Shown here piece by piece: positions 35,208 through 43,048 of a DNA stretch of 64,000 bases. The stretch comes from Actinomadura rudentiformis. GTDB taxonomy: Bacteria > Actinomycetota > Actinomycetes > Streptosporangiales > Streptosporangiaceae. Position 1 is the first letter of the stretch, and each line of letters starts with the position of its first letter. The notes under the pieces are model-generated. The model was given only the letters and a program-made list of their open reading frames with translations. It did not search any database and was not told where the DNA came from. A program made the position numbers and the translations under genes. Location: positions 186,001-250,000 of the forward strand of contig NZ_WBMT01000020.1 in NCBI RefSeq assembly GCF_008923185.1, given 5' to 3'.

Positions 35208-35226
35208 CGCTGGAAATCACATGACG
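35193..35226. repeat. 17-bp tandem duplication across the aroC/aroK junction
   Basis: CTGGAAATCAAATGACG (35193-35209) and CTGGAAATCACATGACG (35210-35226). Both copies carry an ATGA. In copy 1 it overlaps the aroC stop; in copy 2 it is the aroK start. The duplication has displaced aroK by 17 nt. Confidence 0.93.
35204..35224 (+). other. six-codon relay ORF between aroC and aroK
   Basis: ATG 35204 overlaps the aroC stop (ATGA). It reads MTLEIT and ends at a TGA that overlaps the aroK ATG 35221 (ATGA again). The copy of GGAAATCA before each ATG is identical. Ribosomes terminating aroC could restart here and again at aroK. It is a by-product of the 17-bp duplication; whether it is translated is not known. 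Confidence 0.45.
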
Positions 35227-35730
35227 CGGCCCAAGGCAGTCCTCATCGGGCCCCCCGGCTCGGGCAAGTCCACCGTCGGCGCGGCCCTGGCCGAGCGCCT
35301 GGGCGTCACCCTGCGCGACACCGACGCCGACACCGAGGCCGCGGCCGGCAAGCCGATCGGCGAGATCTTCATCGACGACGGCGAGGAGCACTTCCGGGCG
35401 CTCGAACGCGCCGCCGTCCAGGCCGCGCTGGCCGAGCACGAGGGTGTGCTGGCCCTCGGCGGCGGGGCGATCCTGGCCGCCGAGACGCAGGAGCTGCTGG
35501 CCGGGCACACGGTGGTCTACCTCCAGGTCGGGCTGTCCGAGGCGGTCAAGCGGGTCGGTCTGGCCTCGGCGCGGCCGCTGCTGGTCATGAACCCGCGCAG
35601 CCAGCTCCGCAAGCTGCTGGAGGAACGGCTGCCGATCTACGAGCGGCTCGGCACCATCGTGGTCGCCACCGACGGCCGCGACCCCGCCGAGATCGTCGAA
35701 GAGATCATCAAGGAACTGGAGCGGTCGTGA
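35221..35730 (+). CDS. aroK: shikimate kinase
   Basis: A 169-residue P-loop kinase that phosphorylates shikimate at O3. It has Walker A IGPPGSGKSTVGAALAERLG, shikimate-binding DTDADTEAAAGKPIGEIF, the FRALERAAV segment, GGGAILA and the lid SARPLLVMNPRSQLRKLLEE. Its stop overlaps the aroB GTG (GTGA). Upstream it is linked to aroC by the duplicated junction. Confidence 0.95.
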   Translation: MTRPKAVLIGPPGSGKSTVGAALAERLGVTLRDTDADTEAAAGKPIGEIFIDDGEEHFRALERAAVQAALAEHEGVLALGGGAILAAETQELLAGHTVVYLQVGLSEAVKRVGLASARPLLVMNPRSQLRKLLEERLPIYERLGTIVVATDGRDPAEIVEEIIKELERS

Positions 35731-36803
35731 CAGAGACCCGGGTACACGTCGGCGGCGCCGACCCGTACGACGTGGTCATCGGCACCGGAGTGCTCGGCGA
35801 GCTGCCCGGCCTGCTGGGCGAGCGGGTGCGGACGGTCGCGGTGGTCCACGCCGAGGGCCTTCCGGAGATCGCGCGGCCCGTGTGCGGCGCGCTCGAACAG
35901 GCCGGATACACCGTGCACGCGCTGCCGGTGCCGGACGGCGAGGCGGCCAAGGAGGTCGGCGTGCTCGCCGGGCTCTGGTCGCGGTTCGCCCAGCTCGGCA
36001 TGACCCGTTCGGACGCCGTCGTGGGCGTCGGCGGCGGCGCCACCACCGACCTGGCGGGATTCGCGGCGGCCTCGTGGCTGCGCGGGGTCAAGGCGGTGCT
36101 GGTCCCGACCACCCTGCTGGGCATGGTCGACGCCGCAGTCGGCGGCAAGACCGGCATCAACATCCCCGAGGGCAAGAACCTCGTCGGCGCCTTCCACCCG
36201 CCGGCCGGGGTGCTGTGCGACCTGGCCACGCTGGTCACCATGCCGCACGACGACTACATCAGCGGCCTCGCCGAGGTGATCAAGGCGGGCTTCATCGCCG
36301 ACCCGGTGATCCTCGACCTGGTCGAGGCCGACCCGGAGGGCGCCGCCTCGCCCACCGGGCCGCACACCCGCGAGCTGGTCGAACGGGCCATCCGGGTGAA
36401 GGCCGAGGTGGTCTCCGCCGATCTCAAGGAGAGCGGGCTCCGGGAGATCCTCAACTACGGCCACACGCTCGCCCACGCCATCGAGAAGGCCGAGGACTAC
36501 CGGTTCCGGCACGGCCACGCGGTGGCCATCGGGATGGTCTACGCCGCCGAGCTGGCCCGGCTCGCCGGGCGGCTCCCGCAGGACGTCGTGGACCGGCACC
36601 GCAAGGTGATCTCCTCCGTCGGCCTGCCCGTCTCGTACGGGGCGGACGCGTGGAAGGAGCTCCGCGCCACCATGACCATCGACAAGAAGTCGCGCGGCGC
36701 CACGCTCCGCTTCGTCGTGCTCGACGCGATCGCCGTCCCCGGGCGGCTGGAGGCCCCGGACGAGGACCTGCTCGCCGCCGCCTACCAGGAGGTCGGCCGG
36801 TGA
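35727..36803 (+). CDS. aroB: 3-dehydroquinate synthase
   Basis: A 358-residue NAD- and metal-dependent enzyme that cyclises DAHP to 3-dehydroquinate. The NAD-binding VGGGATTDLAGFAAASWLRG, VPTTLLGMVDAAVGGKTGIN, the ISGLAEVIKAGFI loop and the metal-binding NYGHTLAHAIE and RHGHAVAIGMVYAAE are present. Starts at GTG overlapping the aroK stop. It ends at the head of a 23-bp repeat array that leads to aroQ. Confidence 0.96.
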   Translation: MTETRVHVGGADPYDVVIGTGVLGELPGLLGERVRTVAVVHAEGLPEIARPVCGALEQAGYTVHALPVPDGEAAKEVGVLAGLWSRFAQLGMTRSDAVVGVGGGATTDLAGFAAASWLRGVKAVLVPTTLLGMVDAAVGGKTGINIPEGKNLVGAFHPPAGVLCDLATLVTMPHDDYISGLAEVIKAGFIADPVILDLVEADPEGAASPTGPHTRELVERAIRVKAEVVSADLKESGLREILNYGHTLAHAIEKAEDYRFRHGHAVAIGMVYAAELARLAGRLPQDVVDRHRKVISSVGLPVSYGADAWKELRATMTIDKKSRGATLRFVVLDAIAVPGRLEAPDEDLLAAAYQEVGR

Positions 36804-36937
36804 ACGTGAGCGGAGCGAGCCGGTGAACGTGAGCGGAGCGAGCCGGTGAACGTGAGCGGAGCGAGCCGATGAACGTGAGCGGAGCGAGCCGGTGAACGTG
36901 AGCGGAGCGAGCCGATGAACGTGAGCGGAGCGAGCCG
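36800..36937 (+). repeat. 23-bp x 6 tandem array forming overlapping mini-ORFs (aroB-aroQ)
   Basis: Six exact-length units begin at 36800, 36823, 36846, 36869, 36892 and 36915; a seventh unit start at 36938 is the aroQ ATG. Each unit has GTG or ATG, the codons NVSGASR, and a TGA that overlaps the next start (NTGA). Each also has GGAG ending 7 nt before the next start. Start codons run GTG, GTG, GTG, ATG, GTG, ATG, then ATG of aroQ. The first start overlaps the aroB stop. Because 23 is 2 modulo 3, every added unit keeps the overlap phase. Confidence 0.95.
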
Positions 36938-37384
36938 ATGAACAGAGTCCTCGTCCTGAACGGGCCCAACCTGCGCCGCCTGGGCACCCGCGAGCCCGAC
37001 GTGTACGGGGCCGCCACGTTCGACGACCTGGTCGCGCTGTGCCGGGACACCGCCCGCCACCTCGACCTGCACGCCGAGGTCCGGCAGACCGACGACGAGG
37101 CGGAGATGGTCCGCTGGGTGCACCAGGCCGCCGACGAACGGCTCCCGGTCGTCATCAACCCCGCCGCGTTCACGCACTACTCCTACGCGCTGCGCGACGC
37201 GCTCGCCCAGCTCACCGCGCCCCTGATCGAGGTGCACATCTCCAATCCCGCCGCGCGGGAGGAGTTCCGCCACAACTCCGTCGTCGCGGGCGTCGCCACC
37301 GGCACGATCGCGGGCTTCGGCCTCATGTCGTACGTCCTGGCCCTGCAGGCCGTGGCCGAGCTGATCGCGGAGCAGAAGACCTAG
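36938..37384 (+). CDS. aroQ: 3-dehydroquinate dehydratase, type II
   Basis: A 148-residue dodecameric dehydratase converting 3-dehydroquinate to 3-dehydroshikimate. The NGPNLRRLGTREPDVYG N-terminus (with active-site Arg loop and Tyr), NPAAFTHYSYALRDAL and EVHISNPAAREEFRHNS are diagnostic. Its start codon is the last one of the 23-bp repeat array, with GGAG 7 nt upstream. In many actinobacteria pepP/Q and efp come next; here 5.6 kb intervene. Confidence 0.95.
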   Translation: MNRVLVLNGPNLRRLGTREPDVYGAATFDDLVALCRDTARHLDLHAEVRQTDDEAEMVRWVHQAADERLPVVINPAAFTHYSYALRDALAQLTAPLIEVHISNPAAREEFRHNSVVAGVATGTIAGFGLMSYVLALQAVAELIAEQKT

Positions 37385-37501
37385 GCGGTACGGGCATCCC
37401 GCGCCACATACGGGCCCCGGCAAGTGTGTGCGCGGGCAACGTGGCCCGGGTCACATCGTGCTTTCACACTGGCGGGATCCCGTCCGTGAGGAGGCGCGAA
37501 A

Positions 37502-38731
37502 ATGAGGATCCGACGAGCGCTCCTGGTCGTTCTGACGGCGCTGGGGCTGACGGCTTCACTATCCATCGCGAGGGCTTCGGTGCCGCCGCCGACCCGGGGC
37601 ACGCTCACCGGTTACGACATCTCGGCCACGTATGTCAGCGGGCTGTCGTCCGGCGGCTTCATGGCCAACCAACTCCACGTCGCCTACTCCAGTGTCTTCA
37701 AAGGGGCCGGCATCTTCTCCGCAGGCCCGTACGACTGTGCCCAGAACAACCTCAACACCGCCCTGTATGCGTGCATGGAGACCACGCTGCCGCGCAAGAC
37801 CCCCGCCCAGCTCCAGCAGCTGACCCGGGACCGGGCCGCGGCAGGGAAACTCGATCCGGTCCAGAACCTGTCGGGCGCTCCGGTGTGGCTCTTCCACGGC
37901 ACCGCCGACGCGACCATCAAGACGGCGGTCAACGATGACCTCGCCACTTACTACGGGGGCCTCGGCGCGAACGTCTCCTACAACAAGACGTCCGGTGCAG
38001 GGCACGCCTGGGTGAGCCCGATCGGCCCGAACGACTGCGGCTCCACGGCGTCTCCGTACGTCAACAAGTGCGGCACCACCGATCCGGTGAAGGAGATGCT
38101 GGCCCACCTCTTCGGAACTGTGGCCCCGGCGAGCACCTCGCCGCTGACCGGGAAGCTGATCCAGTTCGATCAGGCCGCGTACGTCCCTGGCGGGGACCCC
38201 GGCTCGGTCAGCTTGGGCAGCGAGGGCTTCGCCTACGTCCCCAAGGCGTGTGAGGGTGCCTCCTGCAAGCTGATGGTCACCCTGCACGGCTGCTACCAGT
38301 ACCACGGGCTGGTCGGCAACGCCCTCATGGACAAGGGCTACCTGAACGAGTACGCGGACTCCAACAACATGATCGTGCTCTACCCGCAGGCCACGACCAT
38401 GATCGGCAATCCGCGTGGGTGCTGGGACTGGTGGGGTTACCAGTCGGCGGCATACCCGCTCAAGAGCGGGCCGCAGATGGCCTCGATCATCGCCATGGTC
38501 AAGGCCCTGGGCGGAGTGGAGGGCGAAGGCGATCCCACGCCCACACCCACGCCCACACCCACACCCGAGTGCATCACCGCGAGCAACTACGCCCACACGA
38601 CGGCTGGACGCGCGTACGTCCGCTCGGGCCAGACCTACGCTGCGGGCTCCAACCAGCCGCTCGGTCTGTGGAACACCTTCACCAGCAGCACGCTCAAGCA
38701 GACCTCGCCGGGCCACTGGGTCACGTGCTGA
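37502..38731 (+). CDS. extracellular short-chain PHA depolymerase, catalytic domain type 2
   Basis: A 409-residue secreted esterase that degrades poly(3-hydroxybutyrate)-like polymers. A signal peptide (about residues 1-26) is followed by the lipase box GLSSG with Ser49 close to the N-terminus, which marks type 2 catalytic domains. An oxyanion-type TLHGCYQ, a catalytic Asp in HGTADATIK and a His in SGAGHAWVSP are visible. A PTPTPTPTP linker joins a C-terminal domain with flanking cysteines (from CITASNYAHTTAGRAY). ATG 37502 follows GAGGAGG. It does not belong to the aro block. Confidence 0.9.
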   Translation: MRIRRALLVVLTALGLTASLSIARASVPPPTRGTLTGYDISATYVSGLSSGGFMANQLHVAYSSVFKGAGIFSAGPYDCAQNNLNTALYACMETTLPRKTPAQLQQLTRDRAAAGKLDPVQNLSGAPVWLFHGTADATIKTAVNDDLATYYGGLGANVSYNKTSGAGHAWVSPIGPNDCGSTASPYVNKCGTTDPVKEMLAHLFGTVAPASTSPLTGKLIQFDQAAYVPGGDPGSVSLGSEGFAYVPKACEGASCKLMVTLHGCYQYHGLVGNALMDKGYLNEYADSNNMIVLYPQATTMIGNPRGCWDWWGYQSAAYPLKSGPQMASIIAMVKALGGVEGEGDPTPTPTPTPTPECITASNYAHTTAGRAYVRSGQTYAAGSNQPLGLWNTFTSSTLKQTSPGHWVTC

Positions 38732-38738
38732 CGGCCGG

Positions 38739-39311
38739 TCAGCCGGTGATCGCGGCGGCGGTCATGGCCTTGAGCTCGGTCACGACGTCGTCGAGGGGGC
38801 GGACGTCGCGGTGGGCGCGGCAGAGGATGGTCGCGCCCTCGACGGCGGCGACGATCATGCGGGCCAGGCGGCCGCAGCGGTCGTCGGGGACCCCGGCGTT
38901 GCCCAGGCAGGTGGCGAGGGTGTCCTCCCAGCGGTCGAACGCGGCCGCGGCGGCCTTGGTCAGCTGCGGCGCGTCGTCATGGGACTCGACGGTGACCGCG
39001 ACCACCGGGCAGCCCGCCCGGAACTCGCTCTTGACCAGGACCTGGCGCCACCACCCCACGAAGGCGTCCACCGTCGCCGCCGGGTCGCCGCCCTCGGCGG
39101 CGGCCTGGATGCCGGCGTTGAGGAACTCGGCCGCGTAGCGGACCGCCTCCTCGGCGAGCTCGACCTTGCCGCCCGGGAAGTGGTGGTAGATCGATCCGCG
39201 CGGCGCCCCGCTATGCGCGATCACGTCGCGGAACGCCGTGCCGCTGTACCCGCGCTCGCGGAAGAGGTAGGCGGCGCTCCGCACCATGCGTTCCCGGCTG
39301 TCCGTCCCCAT
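38739..39311 (-). CDS. TetR family regulator
   Basis: A 190-residue repressor with HTH ERGYSGTAFRDVIAHSGAPR and GSIYHHFPGGK, of the LmrA/YxaF-like TetR type. It converges on the PHA depolymerase gene, and the two stop codons lie within a small GCTGAC/GTCAGC dyad. It is divergent from an enoyl-CoA hydratase gene. The intergenic space holds three copies of a TATGA-N6-TCATA dyad, the first overlapping its own CATAAT -10 box (39318-39323), so it is probably autoregulated and leaderless. Confidence 0.88.
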   Translation of the reverse strand: MGTDSRERMVRSAAYLFRERGYSGTAFRDVIAHSGAPRGSIYHHFPGGKVELAEEAVRYAAEFLNAGIQAAAEGGDPAATVDAFVGWWRQVLVKSEFRAGCPVVAVTVESHDDAPQLTKAAAAAFDRWEDTLATCLGNAGVPDDRCGRLARMIVAAVEGATILCRAHRDVRPLDDVVTELKAMTAAAITG

Positions 39312-39319
39312 GGCCTGAT

Positions 39320-39395
39320 TATGACATTCATCATAAGGATCACGGCTTCTCTATGATGAGCATCATAGAAAATCACGTCTATGACGGCTGTCATA
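39320..39395. promoter_or_regulatory. three TATGA-N6-TCATA operators
   Basis: Dyads at 39320-39335, 39352-39367 and 39380-39395 share TATGA-N6-TCATA. The middle one is the longest, with arms CTATGATG and CATCATAG around AG. Start-to-start spacing is 32 and 28 bp, about three turns of DNA, so dimers would bind on nearly the same face. They are likely sites for the divergent TetR protein. Confidence 0.65.
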
Positions 39396-39459
39396 CCTAG
39401 CCGGTGCGGCTACTGGCGAGTAGGGTCGGTTCCAGCATCGGAGAAGAAGGAGTCCTGGC

Positions 39460-40125
39460 GTGATCGACCTCCAGCGTGACGGTGACGTGTTCGTCCTGCG
39501 GTTCGACGACGGCGAGAACCGCTTCAGCCCCGGTTTCCTGGACGCCGTCGACGATGCCCTCGACACGGTGGAGAAGAACGACGGCCCCGGCGCCCTGGTG
39601 ACGGCCGGCACCGGGAAGTTCTACTCGAACGGGCTGGACCTGGAGTGGCTCGGTGCCAACCAGGACCGGTTCGAGGACTACCTCAAGCGCGTCAACGGCC
39701 TGTACGCCCGCGTCCTGTCGCTGCCACTGCCCACGGTCGCCGCGGTCAACGGTCACGCGTTCGCCGGCGGGGGCATGCTGATGCTCGCCCACGACTTCGC
39801 GGTCATGCGCACCGACCGTGGCTACTTCTGCCTGCCCGAGGTGGATCTCGGCATGAGCTTCACGCCCGGGATGGGCGCGCTCATCCAGTCCCGCCTGACC
39901 CCGGGCACCGCGCACGAGGCGATGGTCTCCGGCCGCCGCTACACCGCCGAGGAGGCCCAGGCCGCCGGGATCGTGCAGCGCACCGCCAGCGAGGCCAAGG
40001 TGCTGCCCGCCGCGGTCGAGCTGGCCGCGTCCCTCGCGTCCAAGAACGGCACGACCGTCGGGAAGATCCGCACCGACATGTATCGCGGGACCCTGGAGGC
40101 GCTCCGCGGGCCGGTCTTCGTCTAG
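39460..40125 (+). CDS. enoyl-CoA hydratase/isomerase family protein
   Basis: A 221-residue crotonase-fold protein, shorter than typical hydratases (about 260). The oxyanion-hole segments KFYSNGLDLEWL and AVNGHAFAGGGMLMLAHDF are present. The usual second catalytic Glu position reads LPEVDLGMSFTPGMGALI. The short size resembles the delta3-delta2-enoyl-CoA isomerase-like group. GTG 39460 follows AGAAGGAG. Probably repressed by the divergent TetR protein. Confidence 0.82.
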   Translation: MIDLQRDGDVFVLRFDDGENRFSPGFLDAVDDALDTVEKNDGPGALVTAGTGKFYSNGLDLEWLGANQDRFEDYLKRVNGLYARVLSLPLPTVAAVNGHAFAGGGMLMLAHDFAVMRTDRGYFCLPEVDLGMSFTPGMGALIQSRLTPGTAHEAMVSGRRYTAEEAQAAGIVQRTASEAKVLPAAVELAASLASKNGTTVGKIRTDMYRGTLEALRGPVFV

Positions 40126-40198
40126 ACCCGTCTCGTCTGCACCTGTCTCGTCCCGGGCGGTCGTCATCCGCCTGGATCGCGGTACGTTACGTTCGACT

Positions 40199-40209
40199 GA
40201 ATCAGATTC
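40199..40209. promoter_or_regulatory. dyad upstream of the F420-type oxidoreductase gene
   Basis: GAATC-A-GATTC, with partly matching flanks (ACT before and GGT after), lies 23 bp before the start. It may be an operator for an unlinked regulator. Confidence 0.35.
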
Positions 40210-40232
40210 GGTTTTAGGAAAGGGAGTCCGGG

Positions 40233-41279
40233 ATGCGCATCGGTATGCCGCTCAGCTACTCAGGCGGCTTCAAGGAGGCCGCCGACGAGCTGGCCGACTT
40301 CGAGAAGGCCGGTCTCGACATCGTCTATGTGGCCGAGGCGTACAGCTTCGACGGCGTGAGCCAGATGGGCTACATCGCGGCCAAGACCGAGCGCATGCAG
40401 ATCGCCTCGGGCATCCTCAACATCTACTCCCGGACCCCGACCGTGCTGGCGATGACCGCGGCCGGCCTGGACTACGTGAGCGACGGCCGCTTCACCCTGG
40501 GCATCGGCGCGTCCGGTCCGCAGGTGATCGAGGGCTTCCACGGCGTGCCGTACCGGGCGCCGGTCGGCCGCCAGCGCGAGGTCGTCGAGATCTGCCGCAA
40601 GGTCTGGCGCCGCGAGCGGCTCCAGTACGACGGCAAGTACTACACGCTGCCGCTCCCGGCCGAGAAGGGCACCGGGCTCGGCAAGCCGCTCAAGCTGATC
40701 AACCACCCGGTGCGGGCCGACATCCCCATCGAGATCGCCGCGATCGGCCCCAAGAACGTCGAGCTGACCGCCGAGATCGCCAACGGCTGGCAGCCGATCT
40801 TCTACCTGCCGGAGAAGGCCGCCGACGTCTGGGGCCCCTCGCTGGCGGCGGGCCGGGCCAAGCGCGACGCCGCGCTCGGCGAGCTGGACATCGTCGGCCA
40901 GGCCCCGCTGGCCATCGGCGACGACGTGCAGGGCTTCCTGGAGTTCGGCCGCCCGATGGCCGCCCTCTACATCGGCGGCATGGGCGCCAAGGGCAAGAAC
41001 TTCTACAACGACCTCTGCCGCCGCTACGGCTGGGAGAAGGAGGCGGAGGAGATCCAGGACCTTTACCTGGACGGCAAGAAGGACGAGGCCGCCGCCAAGG
41101 TCCCGTACGAGCTGCTGGAGAAGATGTCCCTCATCGGCTCCGAGGGGCACGTGCGCGAGCGTCTGGCCGCGATGAAGGAGTCCGGCATCACCACGCTGAA
41201 CGTCACCCCGGTCGCCGGCGACCACAAGGCCCGTCTCGCCCTGATCGAGAAGGTCAAGGAGATGGCCGCCGGACTCTAG
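40233..41279 (+). CDS. LLM-class F420-dependent oxidoreductase
   Basis: A 348-residue TIM-barrel enzyme of the luciferase-like family. It shows MRIGMPLSYSGGFKEAADEL at the N-terminus, AYSFDGVSQMGYIAAKTERM, the cofactor loop LGIGASGPQVIEGFHGVPY and NGWQPIFYLPEKAADVWGP. The closest recognisable group is the mycobacterial Rv3520c-like oxidoreductases, which use coenzyme F420. Substrate is unknown. ATG 40233 follows AAAGGGAG. It may act with the acyl-CoA enzyme encoded upstream in a lipid or xenobiotic pathway. Confidence 0.87.
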   Translation: MRIGMPLSYSGGFKEAADELADFEKAGLDIVYVAEAYSFDGVSQMGYIAAKTERMQIASGILNIYSRTPTVLAMTAAGLDYVSDGRFTLGIGASGPQVIEGFHGVPYRAPVGRQREVVEICRKVWRRERLQYDGKYYTLPLPAEKGTGLGKPLKLINHPVRADIPIEIAAIGPKNVELTAEIANGWQPIFYLPEKAADVWGPSLAAGRAKRDAALGELDIVGQAPLAIGDDVQGFLEFGRPMAALYIGGMGAKGKNFYNDLCRRYGWEKEAEEIQDLYLDGKKDEAAAKVPYELLEKMSLIGSEGHVRERLAAMKESGITTLNVTPVAGDHKARLALIEKVKEMAAGL

Positions 41280-41303
41280 GGCGCGCCCGGCCCGGGATGG
41301 CGC

Positions 41304-41378
41304 CGCGTGGCGGCATGCCCCCTCGGCACGCCGCCACGCGAACCTTCAGAGGAGAGCTCCCCCTCAGAAGCTCTCCTC
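41304..41378. terminator. two strong hairpins between convergent genes
   Basis: Hairpin 1 has perfect 11-bp arms CGCGTGGCGGC (41304-41314) and GCCGCCACGCG (41330-41340). It extends inward as TGCC/GGCA past one A-C mismatch. Hairpin 2 has perfect 10-bp arms GAGGAGAGCT (41349-41358) and AGCTCTCCTC (41369-41378). Neither has a T-tract, but the position between two converging genes suits bidirectional termination. Confidence 0.6.
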
Positions 41379-41420
41379 GGGAAGGAGCGGGGTCTCCGAT
41401 TTCGTCCCTTGATCGCGGAC

Positions 41421-42902
41421 TCAGAGGACGGCCGCGACCTCCTTGGCGACGCGTTCGCCCGAACGGACCGCGCCGTCCATGTAGCCGGTCCAGAAACCGG
41501 ACGTCTCGGTGCCCGCCCAGTGCACGAGCCCGCAGGGCGTCCGGAGCGCCGCGCCGAAGTCGGTGAGCACGCCGGGCGGGGCGATGCCGGTGGGGCCGCC
41601 GCCGCTCCAGGTCTCGTTGTCCCAGCGCTGCATGGCCGTCCGCACCGGGTTCTTGGCCTTGTCGCCGAACAGCTTGACGAACGACTCCATCCCGGCGGCC
41701 TTCACCTGCTCGGGCGAGGCCGCGTCCAGACGCCGGATGTTGGTCTGGTTGATGAAGCCCATCAGGATGCCGCGCGACCCGTCGGCCGGGCTGTTGTCGA
41801 ACGTCGCGTCGATGGCGCCGCTGTCGGCCACCGACTGCCCGGTCAGCCCGTCCGCCCGCCAGAACGGCGTGTCGTACACCGCGACGAACTTGGCGATCGA
41901 GCCCATCGGGTAGCGCTGCATGAGCTGCAACCGGCTCGCGGGCAGCGTCGGCGTGAAGTCGATCTGCCCCGCGACGGCGGGCGACATCGCGACGATCACG
42001 CGCTTGGCGGCCACCGTGACCCCGTCGGCCGTGACCGTGACCCCGTTGCCGGAGGTCACGATGCTCCGCACCGGGGCGTTGTAGCGGACGCGGTCGCCGA
42101 GCTTGGCCGCCAGCCGGATCGGCACCTGCTCCGAGCCGCCCACGAACCGCGTCTCCTGCGCGCCGTTCTTGGTGTTGATCAGCCGGTCCACGTTGCCGGG
42201 GTTGGACTCGTTCCCGGCCGAGGCGATGTAGTTCAGCACGTACAGCAGGGACACGTCGCGCGAGCGCACCGACAGGGTCGAGCTGATGAACGCGTCCATC
42301 AGGAAGCGCGCGCCGCTGCTGAGCGAGTTGGACCGCGACCAGGTGTAGAACGTCTGGCTGTCCCACTCCTCCGCCTTGGGCGCCTTCCACGGCTCGCCCA
42401 CCGGAATCTCCTTGGCCATGTTGCCGAGGGAGACAAGGGCGAGCTGCAGGTCGACGACGCCCCAGTCCGGCGGCACCGAGCCGAGGATGCCGTCGGTGGC
42501 GTAGAGCGAGCGCTTGCCGTTGCGGTAGTAGACGTTCTTGCCCGTGTTGTACGTGGCGAAGGTCTCGACGCCCATGTCCTTGGTGAGGGCGGCGATGCGG
42601 TCCTGGGTGGGCCCGATGAACTCGGCACCGCCCTCGCTGGTCGTGCCGTCGCCGAGCGGCAGGCCGTACACGCGCCCGCCCGGCCGCTCCCTGGCCTCCA
42701 GCACGATCACCGACCGGCCGGCGGCGACCAGGTCGCGGGCCGCGGTGAGCCCGGCCAGCCCCGCCCCGACGATGACCACGTCGGCGCTGACGGCAGCGGC
42801 GGCGGCACGGGCGGAGGAGGCGGGGAGTGCGGACATCGCGGCGCCCGCGGCCGCGGTGAGTGCACCGGTGCCGAGCAGTCTTCTGCGGCTTACTCCGGTC
42901 AC
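41421..42902 (-). CDS. Tat-exported flavin monoamine oxidase family protein
   Basis: A 493-residue FAD amine oxidase. A twin-arginine signal (SRRRLLGTGALTAAAG, then an AxA-type site around residue 33) directs folded export. The Rossmann motif is DVVIVGAGLAGLTAARDL with VLEARERPGGR. Later motifs are GGSEQVPIRLAAKLG and the C-terminal WAGTETSGFWTGYMDGAV typical of MAO proteins, whose covalent-flavin Cys is absent here. It would oxidise an amine outside the membrane with release of H2O2. GTG 42902 follows GAGGAGG by 8 nt. Confidence 0.88.
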   Translation of the reverse strand: MTGVSRRRLLGTGALTAAAGAAMSALPASSARAAAAAVSADVVIVGAGLAGLTAARDLVAAGRSVIVLEARERPGGRVYGLPLGDGTTSEGGAEFIGPTQDRIAALTKDMGVETFATYNTGKNVYYRNGKRSLYATDGILGSVPPDWGVVDLQLALVSLGNMAKEIPVGEPWKAPKAEEWDSQTFYTWSRSNSLSSGARFLMDAFISSTLSVRSRDVSLLYVLNYIASAGNESNPGNVDRLINTKNGAQETRFVGGSEQVPIRLAAKLGDRVRYNAPVRSIVTSGNGVTVTADGVTVAAKRVIVAMSPAVAGQIDFTPTLPASRLQLMQRYPMGSIAKFVAVYDTPFWRADGLTGQSVADSGAIDATFDNSPADGSRGILMGFINQTNIRRLDAASPEQVKAAGMESFVKLFGDKAKNPVRTAMQRWDNETWSGGGPTGIAPPGVLTDFGAALRTPCGLVHWAGTETSGFWTGYMDGAVRSGERVAKEVAAVL

Positions 42903-43035
42903 AGGGGGGTCCTCCTCAGGGGGAAGGCCGGGGGAGCGCCGGCCGCGTGGGATCGATCACTCGAGGCGTCAACGTAGGGCAGGCATGCGCCGTGGACAAG
43001 AGGAAGACGAGTATGTTTCACGTTCTGTGATCAAC

Positions 43036-43041
43036 TAGAGT
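43036..43041 (+). promoter_or_regulatory. -10 box, leaderless peptidase-efp-nusB operon
   Basis: TAGAGT 7 nt before ATG 43049. Confidence 0.5.
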
Positions 43042-43048
43042 CCTGACC

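Noticed and set aside
36800..36937. CRISPR-like array from the regular 23-bp repeat
   Set aside because: There are no spacers; the units are directly adjacent, and no cas genes are present.
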